Made by a program: the position numbers and the translations under genes. The notes beneath the pieces are model-generated. The model made no database searches. It worked only from the letters and a program-made list of their open reading frames with translations, and was not told where the DNA came from. Shown piece by piece: positions 42,299 through 49,925 of a DNA stretch of 64,000 bases. Within the stretch, counting starts at the first letter, position 1. Every line of letters starts with the position of its first letter. The DNA is taken from assembly GCF_025567315.1 (NCBI RefSeq), contig NZ_JAOQJE010000001.1, positions 310,001 through 374,000 of the forward strand, given 5' to 3'. The stretch comes from Agathobaculum ammoniilyticum (GTDB taxonomy: Bacteria > Bacillota > Clostridia > Oscillospirales > Butyricicoccaceae).

Positions 42299-43335
42299 AC
42301 TTATTTGTCGATATCCGCAAGCGGCTGGGCTCTTTCACATTAAACGCTTCGTTTGAGACTGCGGACGCTGTTACCGGCCTGCTGGGCGCCTCCGGCTGCG
42401 GCAAAAGCATGACGCTCAAATGTATCGCCGGCGTGGAAAAGCCGGACGAAGGCTGGATCGTGCTGGACGGTGAAACGCTGTTCGATTCCGCTCGCGGCAT
42501 CAACCTGCCGCCGCAAAAACGGCAGGTTGGCTATCTGTTCCAGCACTATGCCCTGTTTCCCCATATGACGGTGGAAAAAAACATCCTGTGCGGCCTGCAC
42601 GCGGAAAAGGATAAGGCCACCCGCCAGCGGTGCCTGCGGGAAACGCTCGAAATGCTGCAGCTCACCGGTTTGGAAAAACACCGCCCAGCCCAGCTTTCGG
42701 GCGGACAGGCGCAGCGGGCAGCGCTTGCCCGCATGCTGGTCAGCCAGCCGCGCCTGCTGCTGCTGGACGAGCCGTTCTCCGCGCTGGACAGCCATTTACG
42801 CGACCAGCTCCAGCCCCAGTTCATGTCCCTGCTGCGCTCCTACGGGCGGCAGGCGGTGATGGTGACGCACAGCCGTGACGAAGCCTATCACCTCTGCACC
42901 CGTCTGTGCATTATGGAGGATGGCCGTATCCTGCGCGCGGGCGGCACTAAAGAGGTTTTTGCCGCCCCTGGCAGCGAGGCCGCCGCACGTCTGACCGGTT
43001 GCAAAAATATCTCCCGCGCGGTCAAAGCGGGCGCATATACCGTCGAGGCGCTCGACTGGGGCGTCTGTCTGACTGCCGCGCAGCCTGTGCCGGACAACCT
43101 GAAAGCGGTCGGCCTGCGCGCGCATGCTTTCCACCCGCAGGTTCCGTCCAACCGCTTGCCCGTGTTATGGGCAGACGCGTTGGAAGAGCCGTTTGAATGG
43201 ATCCTGCTGTTCCGCTACCAGAGCCAAGCCGCAAGCGCGCCTGCGCTCTGGTGGCGCTTCCCCAAGGACAGGAAGCCGGCCGCGCTCCCTGATTCGCTCG
43301 GCATCGCGCCTGAGCATGTATTGCTGCTGACTTGA
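42295..43335 (+). CDS. modC: Molybdate ABC transporter ATP-binding protein
   Basis: A 346-residue ATPase. Walker A GASGCGKS, signature LSGGQAQRAALARML, Walker B LLLLDEPFSALD, and the switch histidine in VMVTHSRDEA are intact. The C-terminal ~110 residues form a divergent regulatory region in place of a clear MOP domain. Start is GTG at 42295, overlapping modB. It powers molybdate import. Confidence 0.94.
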   Translation: MNLFVDIRKRLGSFTLNASFETADAVTGLLGASGCGKSMTLKCIAGVEKPDEGWIVLDGETLFDSARGINLPPQKRQVGYLFQHYALFPHMTVEKNILCGLHAEKDKATRQRCLRETLEMLQLTGLEKHRPAQLSGGQAQRAALARMLVSQPRLLLLDEPFSALDSHLRDQLQPQFMSLLRSYGRQAVMVTHSRDEAYHLCTRLCIMEDGRILRAGGTKEVFAAPGSEAAARLTGCKNISRAVKAGAYTVEALDWGVCLTAAQPVPDNLKAVGLRAHAFHPQVPSNRLPVLWADALEEPFEWILLFRYQSQAASAPALWWRFPKDRKPAALPDSLGIAPEHVLLLT

Positions 43336-43353
43336 AAACGGAGGGTATCCCGC

Positions 43354-44322
43354 ATGATCGAACTACTGCTGCAAACCGCGCTGTGTGAAATACAGGCCGG
43401 CCGGCCCGCGATGCTGGTATCCATCGTCCGCTCCACCGGTTCCACGCCGCGCAAGGCCGGCGCCCTGATGCTCGTTGGAGAAAACGGCCTGCTGTGCGGC
43501 ACAATCGGCGGCGGACTGCTTGAGCATCGCTGCCTTGCGATCGCCTCGTCCGCCCTTACCGTACCGCGCTGTGAAGCCTTTGTGCTGGACAACCGGCAGG
43601 CGGGTAGCTTGGGCATGGTATGCGGCGGTACTGCCGAGGTTCTTTTTACCCCGCTTACCGACGCTGCGCCGCTGCAGCAGGCCGTGGACAGTTTCCGTGC
43701 TGTCCCGCCTGTCCGATTCTGCCTGCCGCTGGACGGCTCCGCGCCTCTACTCTCGCAGGAGCAGTCCATCCGCTCCTGCCCCGCTGTCGTCCTTCTGGAA
43801 GAGCGTCCAGTCCTGGCGATCCCCTTATCTGATGCCGGTCGGGTGTTTGTGCTGGGCGGCGGGCATGTGTCACTCGCCCTTTCCCCGCTCCTGTATCATC
43901 TGGAGTTTCGCCATATTGTCATTGACGACCGCGCGGCGTTCTGCTCGCCGGAACGCTTCCCCCATGCCGAGCATACCCTTTGCATCCCATTTTCCCTACT
44001 CACCCAAACATTGGCCGGTCCGATTTCCCCTGCCGCCGACGATGCTTTCTGTATCATGACGCGCGGCCACGAAGGGGATACGGACGCGCTCCGTTTCGCC
44101 CTCTCCACCCCCGCTTCCTACATCGGCGTAATGGGCAGCCGTCGCAAGCGGGAGTCAGTCTTTTCCCTATTGGAAAGCGAGGGCTTCCTCCATGTGCGGC
44201 AGCGTGTCATCACGCCGATCGGACTTGCTATCGGCGCGCAGACCCCCGCAGAGATTGCGGTATCGATTGCCGCGCAACTCATCGCATGGCGCAGCTCAAA
44301 GACCGCCGCCGCCAAGCTGTGA
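43354..44322 (+). CDS. xdhC: XdhC/CoxI-family maturation protein
   Basis: A 322-residue protein. The N-terminal XdhC_CoxI part has VSIVRSTGSTPRKAGALMLV and GTIGGGLLEHRC. The C-terminal Rossmann part has VFVLGGGHVSLALSPLLYHLEFRHIVIDDR, MTRGHEGDTDALRFAL, YIGVMGSRRKR and IGLAIGAQTPAEIAVSIAAQLI. XdhC binds the molybdenum cofactor and helps load xanthine dehydrogenase-type hydroxylases. It ends the mod operon; the hydroxylase is not in the window. Confidence 0.92.
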   Translation: MIELLLQTALCEIQAGRPAMLVSIVRSTGSTPRKAGALMLVGENGLLCGTIGGGLLEHRCLAIASSALTVPRCEAFVLDNRQAGSLGMVCGGTAEVLFTPLTDAAPLQQAVDSFRAVPPVRFCLPLDGSAPLLSQEQSIRSCPAVVLLEERPVLAIPLSDAGRVFVLGGGHVSLALSPLLYHLEFRHIVIDDRAAFCSPERFPHAEHTLCIPFSLLTQTLAGPISPAADDAFCIMTRGHEGDTDALRFALSTPASYIGVMGSRRKRESVFSLLESEGFLHVRQRVITPIGLAIGAQTPAEIAVSIAAQLIAWRSSKTAAAKL

Positions 44323-44406
44323 GCGGCAGCGGCCGCCGTATTTCCTCCCGCTTAGTTCCTCGCTCTGTCCCGCTCTTCCTGTTTTTTAAAACTTGTGGAA
44401 AAAGTC

Positions 44407-44435
44407 TTGACATATCTGCTTATCCGAGATATAAT
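44407..44435 (+). promoter_or_regulatory. Promoter of the tRNA-Pro gene
   Basis: TTGACA (44407-44412), 17 bases, TATAAT (44430-44435), a consensus promoter. Confidence 0.85.
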
Positions 44436-44478
44436 ATAAAAGCTGTCACGGTTGGAAAACATTGCGACGGATATAATT

Positions 44479-44555
44479 CGAGGTGTGGCTCAGCTTGGTA
44501 GAGCGCTTCGTTCGGGACGAAGAGGCCGCAGGTTCAAATCCTGTCACCTCGACCA
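44479..44555 (+). tRNA. tRNA-Pro (anticodon CGG)
   Basis: A 77-base cloverleaf: acceptor CGAGGTG/CACCTCG, anticodon stem CTTCG/CGAAG with loop TTCGGGA (anticodon CGG), T-loop GGTTCAAATC, and encoded CCA. Confidence 0.95.
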
Positions 44556-44556
44556 T

Positions 44557-44587
44557 AAAAAGGTTTTGCATCTTGCAAAACCTTTTT
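44557..44587 (+). terminator. Terminator of tRNA-Pro
   Basis: AAAAAGGTTTTGCA, TCT, then the complementary arm ending in five T. Confidence 0.85.
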
Positions 44588-44599
44588 GTTTTACGCAGG

Positions 44600-44631
44600 A
44601 AAAAGCGGGTCCAGAATGGACCCGCTTTTTT
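44600..44631 (-). terminator. Terminator of the purine nucleoside phosphorylase gene
   Basis: AAAAAGCGGGTCCA and TGGACCCGCTTTTTT arms around GAA; flanking A and T runs make it bidirectional. Confidence 0.8.
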
Positions 44632-44646
44632 CACACGGTGCTTCGG

Positions 44647-45462
44647 TCATAATCCCGCTATCAGACAGTGCATAAAGCGCCGGAATTCTCCCCCGCGTTG
44701 TTCCGCAATCTGATTGACCTCCGCGCCAGAAAGCGGCTGCATCAAAACCCCCGCCGCCATATTGGTGATCATTGCAACCGCAGCTACCGGCAAGCCGCAG
44801 TGCGCCGCTGCGACCACTTCAAATACCGTGGACATCCCAACCGCATCGGCTCCCATCGCGCGAAACATCCGGATTTCCGCAGGTGTTTCAAACTGCGGCC
44901 CATTCACGCCGCAGTAAACGCCGGACCGGAGCGTCACACCACAGGATAATGCGGCCTTTCGTGCGGTATCCCGCAAAGCAGGTGCATACGCAAACGTCAT
45001 ATCCGGAAAGCGCACGCCCAAGCTGTCGTCATTCGGTCCGGTGAGCGGGCTTTTTCCCGTCATATTGATGTGATCCTCAATCAGCATAAGATCGCCGACC
45101 GAAAACGATGTATTGATCCCCCCCGACGCATTCGTCAGCACCAGCGCGCGCACGCCAAGCGCTTTCATTACATAGACCGGATACGCGATCTCCTCGGGCG
45201 CATAGCCCTCGTAGCCGTGCAGGCGCCCCTGCATACAAAGAACCTTTTTCCCCTCCAGCATACCGCAGATCAAACGTCCGGTATGGTCCGGCGCGGTGGA
45301 TACCCGAAAATGCGGTATCTCTCCGTACGGGATACACACCGCAGCTTCCAGCTCCTCCGCCATCGGGCCGAGTCCGGATCCAAGAACCAATCCGATTTCC
45401 GGCACAAACGGCAGCCTGCTTTTCAAATAATCCGTCGATTCATCCACTTTTGTTTTTTTCAT
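44647..45462 (-). CDS. punA: Purine-nucleoside phosphorylase (PunA/PNP-II type)
   Basis: A 271-residue trimeric-type phosphorylase that splits inosine or guanosine with phosphate. Motifs: GLVLGSGLGPMAEEL, IPHFRVSTAPDHTGRL, GRLHGYEGYAPEEI, VLTNASGGIN, and GPQFETPAEIRMFRAMGADAVGMSTVFE. The start ATG at 45462 has AAGGGGG eight bases upstream; an upstream in-frame extension overlaps mtaD and was rejected. It follows mtaD by 13 bases, forming a purine salvage pair. Confidence 0.92.
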   Translation of the reverse strand: MKKTKVDESTDYLKSRLPFVPEIGLVLGSGLGPMAEELEAAVCIPYGEIPHFRVSTAPDHTGRLICGMLEGKKVLCMQGRLHGYEGYAPEEIAYPVYVMKALGVRALVLTNASGGINTSFSVGDLMLIEDHINMTGKSPLTGPNDDSLGVRFPDMTFAYAPALRDTARKAALSCGVTLRSGVYCGVNGPQFETPAEIRMFRAMGADAVGMSTVFEVVAAAHCGLPVAAVAMITNMAAGVLMQPLSGAEVNQIAEQRGGEFRRFMHCLIAGL

Positions 45463-45475
45463 ACGATATGCCCCC

Positions 45476-46762
45476 TTACAGTGCGGACAAAATCCGGCTG
45501 GTACGTAACCGTACCTCTGCCTTAACCTTTTCCAGATCGATCGTGGTATACGAACCGTCGCGGTATAATACCTCGCCATCCACCATCGTCAGCCGGATAT
45601 CCGCCCCCTGCGCCGCATATACCACGTTGCAGGCCGCATCCGTCATGGGTGTGAACTGCGGCGTATCCGTATTGATGACGCACAGGTCGGCCTTGCAGCC
45701 AACTTTGAGAAGGCCGCTGTCCGTCCGCCCCTGTGACAAAGCGCCTGCGCGTGTCGCCGCATACAGCGCCTGCGCGGGAGTAATTAACGTCGCATCGCGA
45801 TAATACCCTTTATATGCCACAGCAAACAGGTACAAATCCTGCAGGATATTAAGATTATTGTTGGAGGCCGCGCCATCCGTACCCAACGCGAGGTTAATAC
45901 CCATATCGAGCATCCTGGGTACATTGGCATAGCCTGACGCGAGTTTGAGATTACTGGCCGGACAGCAGGCAACGGTAACGCCATGCTTCTTGAGGATGTC
46001 GAAGTCTTCCCCCTCCAGCCAAACGCAGTGCGCCGCTGTGGTCGGCACGTCGAATATGCCGTGTGCCTGCATATAGGCCGCCGGCGTCATGCCGTGCCGC
46101 TGCTTGCACGCCTCATGCTCCTCCTGTGTTTCCGAAAGATGAATATGCATCCGCGCGCCGCATGCCCCGGCCTGCGCGGCAACCGCCTCCACAACCTTGG
46201 GGGTCGAGGTGTACTCTCCGTGGATGCACAGGTCGCCCCGCAGCCGACCCTGATTCGCGCCGTTCCACTCGCCCAGCAGCCGCAGGTTATCCTGATATGC
46301 CGGCAGCGCTTCGTAAGAACTGTCGTCAAACACGGTAAGCCCCCTGCTCAAATTACATTTGATGCCGCTTTCCAGAATCGCCCTAGTCATCCCATCCAGA
46401 AAGAAATACATATCCGTGAATGACACCGTGCCGCAGGCCAGCATTTCAGCAATCGCAAGTTGTGTGCCGTGGTAAGCGGCCTCATCATCCAGCTTATCCT
46501 CAAATGGAAAGACCTTTTCATTCAGCCAGCGCTGCAGCGGGAGGTTCTCCGCATAGCCGCGCAGCAGGGTCATGGGCGCATGGCTGTGTACATTGTAGAA
46601 GCCGGGCAGCAGCAAACGGTGACACCCATCGTACCGCTCACCATAATCCGCGTCCGGCGCGGCCGGCCCGATATAATCTATCATACCATCCCTTGTTCCT
46701 ACATATTGCCCCCTTTTCAAAATGAAGCCTTCATCCAGTACATCAATGTTACAGAACAGCAT
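45476..46762 (-). CDS. mtaD: 5-methylthioadenosine/S-adenosylhomocysteine deaminase-like amidohydrolase
   Basis: A 428-residue metal-dependent amidohydrolase. Metal and catalytic motifs: GFYNVHSHAPMTLLRG, MHIHLSETQEE, TAAHCVWLEGEDFD and NLALGTDGAASNN. These match the MtaD/SsnA-like deaminase group, which turns S-adenosylhomocysteine or methylthioadenosine into the inosyl form. The following phosphorylase could then use related products. AAAGGAG lies seven bases before the ATG and partly within the stop region of the truncated sigG. Confidence 0.85.
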   Translation of the reverse strand: MLFCNIDVLDEGFILKRGQYVGTRDGMIDYIGPAAPDADYGERYDGCHRLLLPGFYNVHSHAPMTLLRGYAENLPLQRWLNEKVFPFEDKLDDEAAYHGTQLAIAEMLACGTVSFTDMYFFLDGMTRAILESGIKCNLSRGLTVFDDSSYEALPAYQDNLRLLGEWNGANQGRLRGDLCIHGEYTSTPKVVEAVAAQAGACGARMHIHLSETQEEHEACKQRHGMTPAAYMQAHGIFDVPTTAAHCVWLEGEDFDILKKHGVTVACCPASNLKLASGYANVPRMLDMGINLALGTDGAASNNNLNILQDLYLFAVAYKGYYRDATLITPAQALYAATRAGALSQGRTDSGLLKVGCKADLCVINTDTPQFTPMTDAACNVVYAAQGADIRLTMVDGEVLYRDGSYTTIDLEKVKAEVRLRTSRILSAL

Positions 46763-46773
46763 TGTTTTCTCCT

Positions 46774-47124
46774 TTACCTTGGGTATGTATGGCGCGGTCT
46801 TTTTTCATTTGGTTGGAGGTTTCCCCAAACAACGTTCATCGGCACGGCATAGGTGGAAAAACGCACGCCGAGATCGGTGTTAAAATGATCGATCGATTTC
46901 ATCAGCCCGATACAGCCCACCTGGAACAAATCATCCGGCGATTCACCGCGGCCCTGAAAGCGCTGCACGACTGACAAAACCAGCCGCAGGTTACCTTGGA
47001 TCAACTCGTCCCTCGCCTGCTTGTCTCCCTGCTTCACGCGCAGCAGCAGTTGGTCGGTCTTTTTGGCCGACAGCACCGGCAGCCCTGATGTATTTACCCC
47101 GCAGATCTCTACTTTGGTTTGCAT
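46774..47124 (-). pseudogene. sigG: Truncated sporulation sigma factor sigma-G
   Basis: The first 96 residues match sigma-G closely: KVEICGVNTSGLPVL, GNLRLVLSVVQRFQGRGESPDDLFQVGCIGLMKSID, and GVRFSTYAVPM (parts given). In intact sigma-G the next residues are IIGEIRRYLRDN and ~140 more, covering region 2.4, 3 and 4. Here the frame instead runs into 20 unrelated residues (NVVWGNLQPNEKRPRHTYPR) and stops at 46774, immediately before mtaD. The ribosome site AGGAGG and a sigma-F-like promoter are still present. Without regions 3 and 4 it cannot act as a normal sigma factor. The rest of the gene is not in the window. Confidence 0.88.
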
Positions 47125-47167
47125 GGAAAATCCTCCTGCCTCATGCACAGGTTGTGCGTTCTATCAG

Positions 47168-47197
47168 GATTTTCCCCGCGGTTCGGAAAGAATATAC
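47168..47197 (-). promoter_or_regulatory. Sigma-F-like promoter of sigG
   Basis: On the minus strand GTATA (47197-47193) is followed after 15 bases by GGGGAAAATC (47177-47168). This fits the sigma-F/sigma-G promoter pattern (GYATA, ~15 bases, GGNNANANT). sigG is controlled by sigma-F in known spore formers. Confidence 0.6.
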
Positions 47198-47329
47198 CGA
47201 CGAAATTTTTTGCCAGCCGACATGCTTCGACCGGATTTTCCGTCCGGATATGCTTGGCCGGAAAATATTTCTCAGCCGCTTCCACTTTTATTTTACCTTA
47301 TTTCATCCGTATTCGCAAGGCAGCAAAGG

Positions 47330-47361
47330 AAAAAGACCACCGACAGCCGTCGGTGGTCTTT
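47330..47361 (-). terminator. Terminator of the tRNA-Leu pair
   Basis: AAAAGACCACCGAC/GTCGGTGGTCTTTT arms around AGCC, directly after the encoded CCA on the minus strand. Confidence 0.85.
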
Positions 47362-47447
47362 TGGTGCGGATGGGGGGACTTGAACCCCCACGTCCTTGCG
47401 AACACTAGCACCTGAAGCTAGCGCGTCTGCCATTCCGCCACATCCGC
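47362..47447 (-). tRNA. tRNA-Leu (anticodon CAG)
   Basis: An 86-base class II tRNA: acceptor GCGGATG/CATCCGC, anticodon stem CTAGC/GCTAG with loop TTCAGGT (anticodon CAG), a long variable arm, and encoded CCA. Confidence 0.94.
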
Positions 47448-47475
47448 ATATTCTCTTGTCTCGCACCTGAGAGAG

Positions 47476-47560
47476 TGGTGCGAGTGACGGGACTTGAACC
47501 CGTACGTCGATTGACACACGCCCCTCAAACGTGCCTGTCTACCAGTTCCAGCACACTCGC
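47476..47560 (-). tRNA. tRNA-Leu (anticodon GAG)
   Basis: An 85-base class II tRNA: acceptor GCGAGTG/CACTCGC, anticodon stem CACGT/GCGTG with loop TTGAGGG (anticodon GAG), a long variable arm, and encoded CCA. First gene of the pair. Confidence 0.93.
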
Positions 47561-47604
47561 ATTTGCTTTCTCATCGAGTCGCCTCACTGTCAGCGACAAT
47601 ATGT

Positions 47605-47633
47605 ATTATATCGAATAGAACGAAGTTTGTCAA
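47605..47633 (-). promoter_or_regulatory. Promoter of the tRNA-Leu pair
   Basis: TTGACA (47633-47628), 17 bases, TATAAT (47610-47605) on the minus strand. Confidence 0.88.
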
Positions 47634-47729
47634 CAGCTTTTTTCAAAAATTTTCCCAGACAACAAAGAATTCTGTCTGCTAAAAATCCGTTAAATTTCAT
47701 CCACGCTACGTCTTCTTTTCAACACAGCG

Positions 47730-47758
47730 TTGACTTTTCCTATTCATCCTGATAGAAT
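47730..47758 (+). promoter_or_regulatory. Promoter of the TetR-family gene
   Basis: TTGACT (47730-47735), 17 bases, TAGAAT (47753-47758). Confidence 0.65.
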
Positions 47759-47783
47759 AGCAACAGTCAGGAGGAACCGCATC

Positions 47784-48401
47784 ATGCCAGAAAAGAAAGT
47801 CAGCCGCCGTGTGCTCTATACGCGCAACGCGCTGCGCGACGCCTTTATTGATTTGATTACCGAACAGCCGTTATCCGATATCACCGTGACCGATATCTGC
47901 GCGCGGGCCGATATCAACCGCAGCACGTTCTACCTTCACTATCGGGATGTCGATGCGCTTCTGGTCGAAATTGAAAATAATATCATCGACCATATCGAGC
48001 AGGAGTTTTCCCGTGCGCCTCATGAGCATGTGTTCGAGGAGCTGGTAGCCTTTCTAAAGCTTCTACAGCAAACACCGCGCATTCCCAAGCTGTTGTATGC
48101 GCTTACCGGCGAGCAGGGTGATCCCCGCTTTATCCGCCGCCTGCAGCAGTTGCTCTTCAACGCTTTCCAGCAGGGATGGGACTTGCTCATGCCGGAGAGC
48201 TCCCGCAGCTATAAGTTTTTGATTTATTCCTATACTCTCCCCGGCGTCATATCCCTGCTGTCATCTTGGTTGCGCGGCGACGCGCCTGATATGACAGCCG
48301 AGCAAACCGTGGAACTGCTCCATACGCTGATTACGCATGGCATGAGCGGTATTTCACCGCTTTTCCTTCGCCCTGGCGCTGGGGTTCTCAATTTATCTTG
48401 A
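47784..48401 (+). CDS. TetR-family transcriptional regulator
   Basis: A 205-residue regulator. The N-terminal HTH reads TRNALRDAFIDLITEQPLSDITVTDICARADINRSTFYLHYRDVDALL, a clear TetR DNA-binding domain; the C-terminal part is of the TetR_C_7-like helical type (LKLLQQTPRIPKLLYAL). The MATE exporter gene lies 155 bases downstream in the same direction with its own promoter, so it may be the target. Start ATG at 47784 with AGGAGG nine bases upstream. Confidence 0.88.
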   Translation: MPEKKVSRRVLYTRNALRDAFIDLITEQPLSDITVTDICARADINRSTFYLHYRDVDALLVEIENNIIDHIEQEFSRAPHEHVFEELVAFLKLLQQTPRIPKLLYALTGEQGDPRFIRRLQQLLFNAFQQGWDLLMPESSRSYKFLIYSYTLPGVISLLSSWLRGDAPDMTAEQTVELLHTLITHGMSGISPLFLRPGAGVLNLS

Positions 48402-48426
48402 CAAGCTTTTCGCAGGGTGCTATATT
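48398..48426 (+). promoter_or_regulatory. Promoter of the MATE exporter gene
   Basis: TTGACA (48398-48403), 17 bases, TATATT (48421-48426), overlapping the end of the TetR-family gene. Confidence 0.75.
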
Positions 48427-48446
48427 AAAAAAGCTGCAAACCAAAT

Positions 48447-48515
48447 ATGCTCGCGTTTTTATCGCCGGATAAAAATTGCTGCGCCAGACTTTCTATCGTA
48501 GGCCTTAGAAGATAG
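48447..48515 (+). CDS. Possible leader peptide upstream of the MATE gene
   Basis: A 22-codon ORF that begins ATG CTC GCG and ends with two AGA codons and TAG. It spans the first hairpin (GTTTTTATC/GATAAAAAT) and ends inside the terminator's 3' arm. No strong ribosome site precedes it, so translation is uncertain. Its place fits a ribosome-sensing leader. Confidence 0.35.
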   Translation: MLAFLSPDKNCCARLSIVGLRR

Positions 48516-48533
48516 AAAGCGCTGGCGTTTTTT
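48481..48533 (+). terminator. Terminator/attenuator in the MATE leader
   Basis: GCGCCAG and CTTTCTATC pair with GATAGAAAG and CTGGCG, then six T. It lies between the MATE promoter and the ribosome site AAAGGAG at 48540-48546. It could also end readthrough from the TetR gene. Confidence 0.75.
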
Positions 48534-48556
48534 ATTGGTTAAAGGAGAACATCAAA

Positions 48557-49870
48557 ATGGAACATACTGCTGATCTACGCTCCTTCGGGCGCTACGCCTC
48601 ACTGAACGTGCTTGGCATGCTGGGGCTTTCCTGCTATATCCTTGCGGATACCTTTTTCGTCTCCTGCGGGATGGGCGCGAACGGGCTTGCCGCTCTCAAC
48701 ATCGCTATCCCCGCCTACAATCTACTCAACGGCCTGGGGTTGATGATTGGTGTCGGTGGCGCGACCCGCTATACCGTCAGCTGCGCCCAATGCGACAACA
48801 TATCCGCGGATCGCGCGTTTACGCATGCCGTCGGACTCGGCCTTGCAGTAGGCTTGCTTTTTATGCTGATCGGGCTGGCTGGCGCGGCACCGGTTTCTCG
48901 TCTTTTAGGCGCAGATGCCGACACCTTTCCCCTGACCAGCGTTTATCTGCGCACCCTGCTCAGTTTCGCGCCTTTTTTTGTGATGAACAATGTATTACTT
49001 GCCTTTGTCCGCAATGACGGCGCGCCTGGGCGCGCTATGTGCGGTATGATAGTCGGCAGCTTGTCCAATGTTGTTTTGGACTATGTATTCATTTTCCCCT
49101 GCGACTGGGGCATGTTTGGCGCGGCTTTCGCCACTGGGCTTTCCCCAATTATCAGTCTGCTGATCCTTTCCGGCCATCTGCGCAGCCCTGTCCGCGGCTT
49201 TCATCTGTGCCGAGTGCGGCCGCAGGGCCGCCTGCTCGCTTCGATCTGCGCGTCCGGCATCTCTTCTTTCGTCGGGGAGCTTTCCTCCGCCGTCGTGCTG
49301 TTTTTATTCAATTTCGTCCTGCTGCGGATTTCCGGCAATACCGGCGTTGCGGCATACGGTATCGTCGCCAATCTGGCTCTGGTGGCCATCGCGATCTTTC
49401 AAGGCCTGTCGACCGGCATGCAGCCCCTTGTCAGCCACAGCAGCGGCCTGAACGACCACGGCGCGCTTCGCCGTTTCTACCGGTACGGCATCACGTCATC
49501 GCTCGCGATTGCCACGCTGCTTTATGTGCTGGTTTTCGTATTTGCCGCCCCCATTACCGCAGTGTTCAACAGCGAAAACAACGCGGTCCTCGCCGGCTAC
49601 GCGGTCACCGGACTGCGCATCTATTTCTGCGGCTTTTGGTTCGCCGGCTGCAATATCGTCTCTTCTATCTTTTTCAGCGCGTCAGGGCGTTCCGCACAGG
49701 GATTCCTGCTCTCCATGCTCCGCGGCGTAATTGCAATTGTGCCGTTCCTCTTCCTTTTGACCGCATGGTTCGGTATCACGGGCGTTTGGGTCGCCTTTCC
49801 GGCAACCGAGCTGTTCACTTTCCTGTTCACCGCCGTATGCGCTGCGAAAGCGTTCCGTCGCACTGCGTAA
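48557..49870 (+). CDS. MATE-family efflux transporter
   Basis: A 437-residue membrane protein with about 12 helices in two similar halves. Typical MATE traits include FVSCGMGANGLAALNIAIPAYNLLNGLGLMIGVGGATRYT near the N-terminus (given in pieces: GANGLAALNIAIP, GVGGATRY) and GISSFVGELSSAVVLFLFN and FQGLSTGMQPLVS in the second half. MATE proteins export drugs or metabolites using sodium or proton gradients. Substrate unknown. The leader carries a probable attenuator and the upstream TetR gene may regulate it. Confidence 0.92.
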   Translation: MEHTADLRSFGRYASLNVLGMLGLSCYILADTFFVSCGMGANGLAALNIAIPAYNLLNGLGLMIGVGGATRYTVSCAQCDNISADRAFTHAVGLGLAVGLLFMLIGLAGAAPVSRLLGADADTFPLTSVYLRTLLSFAPFFVMNNVLLAFVRNDGAPGRAMCGMIVGSLSNVVLDYVFIFPCDWGMFGAAFATGLSPIISLLILSGHLRSPVRGFHLCRVRPQGRLLASICASGISSFVGELSSAVVLFLFNFVLLRISGNTGVAAYGIVANLALVAIAIFQGLSTGMQPLVSHSSGLNDHGALRRFYRYGITSSLAIATLLYVLVFVFAAPITAVFNSENNAVLAGYAVTGLRIYFCGFWFAGCNIVSSIFFSASGRSAQGFLLSMLRGVIAIVPFLFLLTAWFGITGVWVAFPATELFTFLFTAVCAAKAFRRTA

Positions 49871-49905
49871 AAAGACAGCCTCCGGTTATCCGGAGGCTGT
49901 CTTTT
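49869..49905. terminator. Bidirectional terminator between the MATE gene and murD
   Basis: AAAAGACAGCCTCCGG and CCGGAGGCTGTCTTTT arms around TTAT. Confidence 0.9.
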
Positions 49906-49925
49906 CATTTTGCTCACATACGGTT

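Noticed and set aside
30581..44322. In-frame UGA (selenocysteine) in the selenium locus
   Set aside because: SelD has cysteine at its active site and all reading frames in the locus are complete without UGA readthrough; no tRNA-Sec was seen.
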